Shown in pieces: positions 59,530-64,000 of a stretch of 64,000 nucleotides of DNA. The stretch covers positions 5,022,001 to 5,086,000 of the forward strand of contig CM065649.1 in assembly GCA_033220425.1 (NCBI GenBank). Direction: 5' to 3'. The position numbers were made by a program, and so were the translations under genes. The notes below the pieces were generated by a model. It worked only from the letters and a program-made list of their open reading frames with translations, was not told the DNA's origin and did no database searches. The stretch comes from Lepraria neglecta (lineage: Eukaryota > Ascomycota > Lecanoromycetes > Lecanorales > Stereocaulaceae). Position 1 is the stretch's first letter, and the number at the start of each line of letters is the position of its first letter.

Positions 59530-61552
59530 CTTTAAGCACCCTTAAGGATAAGTACTATACTAAGAGACCCTAGGGTATCTACCCTAAGCTCCTTAGGAGG
59601 GAGTAGATAATAACGACGCCTAACGGTCGACGAAGGACTTAGCAGATATATTAAGATAGCCTAGCCCGACTTATACTATAGGGAGAGAGATAAGCTCGAG
59701 GGATAGCTATCCTAGGTATTATTATATCTGAAGTTCTAAGGGGACTTAATACCTATTTAATAATATCTAACCTTCGTAATTACCTATTTACGTAGAAGAG
59801 CCTAAAAGTAGGTTGATCCGTTCCTAAAGAAATATATAGAAGATAACGACGAAGATAGCGAAATCAAATTATAGATAGAGAGTATAGCTATATTTAGGCT
59901 CGAAATCTGCTATATATTTAGACTATTGAACGAAATTAACGTAGTAATACGAACTATTCAGTACTTAACTTAGAAGAAGTCTATATCGGAATATTCGACC
60001 TAGTTCTAATAATATATAGCGAAGACTAACTAGGACGATAATATATTAATAACTATATATCGAAGAGGTCTTAAGGATAATATTAAAGACGAACTTATAA
60101 GGTTAGGGATTATTATTAATACCCTTAATAAATTAATCGAAGAAGTAATTAAAATTAATAATAAACTATTCGAGAGGACTATAGAGAAAAGGTATAACGG
60201 AGGAGTTAGCGGAATAGAACGCTTAAGCTTTTTTACTAAATCGAAGAGCTACCGCCTAGGATATAAAGGAGACTATAATCCCTACGGATATATACCTATA
60301 GAACTGGACTTCATAGAAAAGAAAGGAAAGTAAGCCTTTAGAGGGCCTATAAGGGGCAAGAAGTAGTAAGGGGGCAAGAAAATACTAAAGTATTATAGCT
60401 ATAGCAAATAGGGCTACTTTACTAGAGACTACAAGTCGAAAAATATAGTATATTAACCGCAGCTAAATATACTAGAGAGAGTATATACCTAGGACAATAT
60501 AGACGATACGCCTAAGGAGGACCTACTAATATAGGATAAAGTTAAAGAAGACGTTAACTCCTAGTATAATAGGATAATATAAGAATAATATAACTATAAA
60601 TCCGAGGACGAGGACGAACTTATAGAGGACGTTACCTTATAAACTAAAGAAGATTTAGATATTAGAGACGGTAGTAGTACTTACAAAGAATCTAAGTAGG
60701 ATTAGGAAAGTAAAGGGATAGACCTAGAGTAGAAAGAAGCCCTTAGCACATTAGAAGCTAAGTAGGAAGATATACGACTACTAAGAAAATTAATACCTGG
60801 ATCTACTACGTCTAAGGAAAAAGAAGGAAACTCTAAGGAACTATAATAGGACGATAGAGAACCGGATTATCGATAAGACCGGAATTATCGAAGATATAAA
60901 GAGTTACTATAGGAAGAATATACTACGCTTTACTATATATAGTATAGTACGCTAAGAAGTTACAGGAAAGGACTAGTAAAGAAAGCCCTTTATAGATAAG
61001 ACTTCTACTATAACTATAAGAGAAACGAATACCTATAGTATCTAGCGACGAAAAGACTTTATTAGTTCTTCCTAGGAAATAATATAGATTAGTTAGAACG
61101 CGTCAAGAAAGAAATAATATACTATCTATACGCAGAGAAATACTATCTAAAAGAATAGTATACCTATTTATATAATAACTACACGGAATATAAGGAAGTA
61201 AAATCCGAAGTAGGGTTCCTACTCCCAATATATAAGCAGATAGAATCTACGTTAGGATTTCTATAGGGAAAAGAGTAATCCCTTATAGCAGGGGTAGCCA
61301 TAAGGAGATTAATATATTAACCCCTAAATAATATCTGTGTTCCGCGTAATACGATATATATGTGAAAACACCGATAATCGTTAACGAATAGCGGACCGTT
61401 GCGATAATAGATTCTAGAGCTACTAGAAACTTTATTTCGCGAGACTTGGTATAATTAACTAGATTACTAATTCGAAAGAAGCTATAATAGTACGACCTTT
61501 AGATAGCCGATAGGTTAATACTATTAACAGGAAAGGTAGACGAAGAAATACT

Positions 61553-61991
61553 TGTTACGATCAGGAAACATGATCAGGGATGCGCTCAAGGAGCGTAGCG
61601 CCCGTCATGGTTCGAGTCGACGAATCGGTGTCCGACTCGAACAGACCCTGAAGGCTTGGCATGTTAAGCGATGAGCGTAGTGGTCGCAATGAGCGCGGTG
61701 CGATCAGTGCGACCAGTGCGATCGGGAATGCTTGGCATGGATTTCGTATGTCTATATATGCGGAGCACTGCTCGCACCACTTGGAGCATCGTGCTCAACT
61801 TGCTATTCAATTGTTTACTATATACGATAGATCTCTTAGGCTAGGCACTAAACATATATTATCTAATTATATACCAGACCCGCTTAGTATCACTTGAAGC
61901 CTGCTTTACCCTCTTGCTCTATTGTACCTCCATCCCTATTAAGAATCAATCCATATATAACGGACCACCGTACGCAACGTGGTTCGTAATA
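61553..61991 (+). repeat. 5' LTR of A4 (439 bp)
   Basis: Starts TGTTACGATCAGGAAACATG and ends TTCGTAATA. It retains many CA/TG words in U3, like the A2 5' LTR. Confidence 0.88.
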
Positions 61992-64000
61992 CTTTGAGCA
62001 CTCTTAAGGATAAGTGCTATACCAAGAGACCCTAGGGCACCTACCCTAAGCTCCTTAGGAGGAGGAAGCGGATAATAATACCTAACTATTAACGAAGGAC
62101 TTAGTAGATATATTAAGATAGCCTAGCCTAACTTATACTACGGAGAGAGAGATAAGCTTAAGGGATAGCTATCCTAGGTATTACTTTACTTAAAGTTCTA
62201 AGGAGACCTTATACCTATATAATAATATCCTACCTTTACTATTATTTACTTACGTAGAAGAGCCTAAAAGTAGGTTAATCTATTCCTAAAGAAGTATATA
62301 GAAGACGACAACGAAGACAGCGAAATCAAATAATAGATAGAGAGTATAGCTATATTTAGACTCGAAATCTACTATATATTCAGTCTATTAAACGAAGTTA
62401 ATATAGTAATATAAACTATCTAGTATATAACCTAGAAGAAATCTATATTAGAGTACTCGACTTAATTTTAGTAATATATAGTAAAGACTAACTAGGATAA
62501 TAATATATTAATAACTATATACCGGAGAGGTCTTAAGGATAATATTAAAGACGAGCTTATAAGGTTAGGGATTATTATTAATACCCTTAATAAACTAATT
62601 AAAGAAGTGATTAAAATTAATAATAAGCTATTTAAAAGGACTATAGAGAAGAGATATAATAGAGGAGTCGGCGGAATAGAATACTTAAGCTTTTTCGCTA
62701 AATCAAGGAGCTATTACCCAGGACATAAAGAACGTGACCCCTATAGGTATACGCCTATAGAACTGGACTTCACGGAGAAGAAAGGTAAATAGGCCTTTAG
62801 GGGGCTAGCTAGGGGCAAGAAGTAGCAAAATAGTAATAAGAAAACACTAAAGTGTTATAGCTATAGTAAACCGGGCTACTTTACTAGAGACTATAAGTCG
62901 AAAAATATAGTATATTAACTACAGCTAAATATACTAGAGAAAGTATATACCTAGGACAATATAGACGGCACGCCTAAGGAGATTCTACTAGTATAGGATA
63001 AAGTCGAAGAAGATATTAGTTCCTAGTATAATAGGATAATATAAGAAGAACTCGATAAAGAATCTAAAAACGACGATAATAACTTTATAAGGAAGTTTAA
63101 TATATATATCAGGGAATAATATAGGAATAACCTAAATACTAAAGACGGTAGTAAGGCTTAAGAAGAAAAGTCTAAGTAGGATTAGGAAGAAAGCGAAATA
63201 GATCTAGAGTAGGAAGAAGCCCTTAGTACGTTAGAAGCTGAGTAGGAAGAAATACGACTACTAAGAAGGATAATACCTGAAACTACTATATCTAAGGAAG
63301 AAGAAGAAAGCTCTAAGGAATATATATAGCTAGACTATCGGATAGATCGGAATTACTAAGGTCACAAGAGCATACTATAGGAAGAATATATATCGCTTTA
63401 CTACGTATAGTATAGTACGCCGAGGAATATAGCCAAGGGGCCAGTAAGAATACTACCCTATAGATATAGCTATTACTATAAATATAAGGAAAACGGATAT
63501 CTATAGTACCTCGCGACGAAAAGAATATACTAATACTTCCTAGGACGCGATAAGGAATAGTTAAAGAGAGTTATCTACGAATTAAATAATAACCTAAGCG
63601 CTAGAGAATACTATTTAATAGAATAGTACGCCTATCTGCACGATAACTACGAGAAGTATATATAGTCAAAGTCAAAGGTAGGGTTCCTACTCCTATAAGC
63701 GGGAAAAGAGTAATCTTTTATAGCAGGGGTAGCTATAAGGAGATCAATATATTAACCCCCAAATAATATCTGTATTCCGCGCAATACGATACATATATAA
63801 AGATACCGGTAATCGTTAACGGATAGCGGACCGTTACGATAATAGATTCTAGAGCTACTAGAAACTTTATCTCGCGAGACTTGGTATAAATAACTAGAAT
63901 ACTAACTCGAAAGAAGTTATAGTAGTATAATCTTTAGATAGCTAATAGGTTAATACTATTAATAGGAAAGGTAGACAAAGAGATACTTTCGTTACCTATT
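61553..64000 (+). mobile_element. Gypsy copy A4, 5' part, runs off the window
   Basis: 5' LTR 61,553-61,991 (439 bp; TGTTACGATCAGG type as in A2), leader, gag (gag frame open at 62,607-62,792) and start of pol up to 64,000. It is closely similar to A2 33,265-35,705. The zinc knuckle keeps its first Cys (62,853 region, CYSYSKPGYF), where A2 has Tyr. The target site before the LTR is ATACT (61,548-61,552). Confidence 0.88.

Larger units (their letters stand above)
59110..64000 (+). mobile_element. Gypsy copy A3, inserted in C, split by A4
   Basis: 5' LTR 59,110-59,529 (420 bp; starts TATTAGAAC from TGTTAGAAC; same U3 type as A1), leader, then gag and the start of pol to 61,552, where A4 is inserted in the protease region. 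The A3 sequence preceding A4 (..GAAGAAATACT) matches uninterrupted A2 around 35,690. The rest of A3 must lie beyond the window. The expected target duplication of A3 in C is ATATC (59,105-59,109). Confidence 0.85.

Overview
The window looks like a piece of a filamentous ascomycete genome (Pezizomycotina; a leotiomycete-type genome is only a guess). Three things point there: short 46-85 nt spliceosomal introns with CTAAC/CTAAT branch sites, fungal-type secondary-metabolism genes, and very large AT-rich stretches of transposons ruined by repeat-induced point mutation (RIP). The RIP signature can be read directly. In recognisable transposon proteins, Trp and Gln codons have become TAG/TAA and zinc-ligand Cys/His have become Tyr, the expected outcome of CpA to TpA on either strand.

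Layout. 1-10,050: RIP-degraded repeats, including a duplicated unclassified unit (1-2,510 and about 3,340-6,345). 10,590-13,364: a Copia remnant with its reverse transcriptase deleted; its left half is RIPed and its right half is not. 13,440-24,400: a clean island of normal composition. It holds a cytochrome P450 (14,080-16,209, minus strand), a divergent promoter region with a 98-bp minisatellite (16,750-17,225), a bifunctional prenyltransferase-terpene cyclase (17,511-20,178, plus strand) and a DHA1-type MFS transporter (21,107-22,784, plus strand). A lightly RIPed pseudogene follows. 24,403-28,973: a tyrosine-recombinase retrotransposon on the minus strand with split direct repeats (A1-ORFs-B1-A2-B2). 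29,856-44,776: three LTR retrotransposons nested inside each other, two insertions proven by target-site duplications. 46,660-51,470: a RIPed telomere-linked RecQ-type helicase pseudogene that contains a telomere-like hexamer array. 51,880-53,180: an extremely AT-rich block. 54,280-64,000: a Gypsy element (C) broken by Gypsy A3, itself broken by Gypsy A4, which runs off the window.

How the genes work together. The three intact genes read as a compact terpenoid biosynthetic cluster. The chimeric synthase would make a C20 or C25 polyprenyl diphosphate in its C-terminal domain and cyclise it in its N-terminal domain. The P450, transcribed divergently from the same spacer, would oxidise the hydrocarbon. 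The MFS protein could export the product. I checked every splice junction by hand; the models give uninterrupted proteins of 743, 524 and 535 residues with all catalytic motifs present. The product cannot be named from sequence. The cluster sits as a roughly 9-kb island inside a transposon desert.
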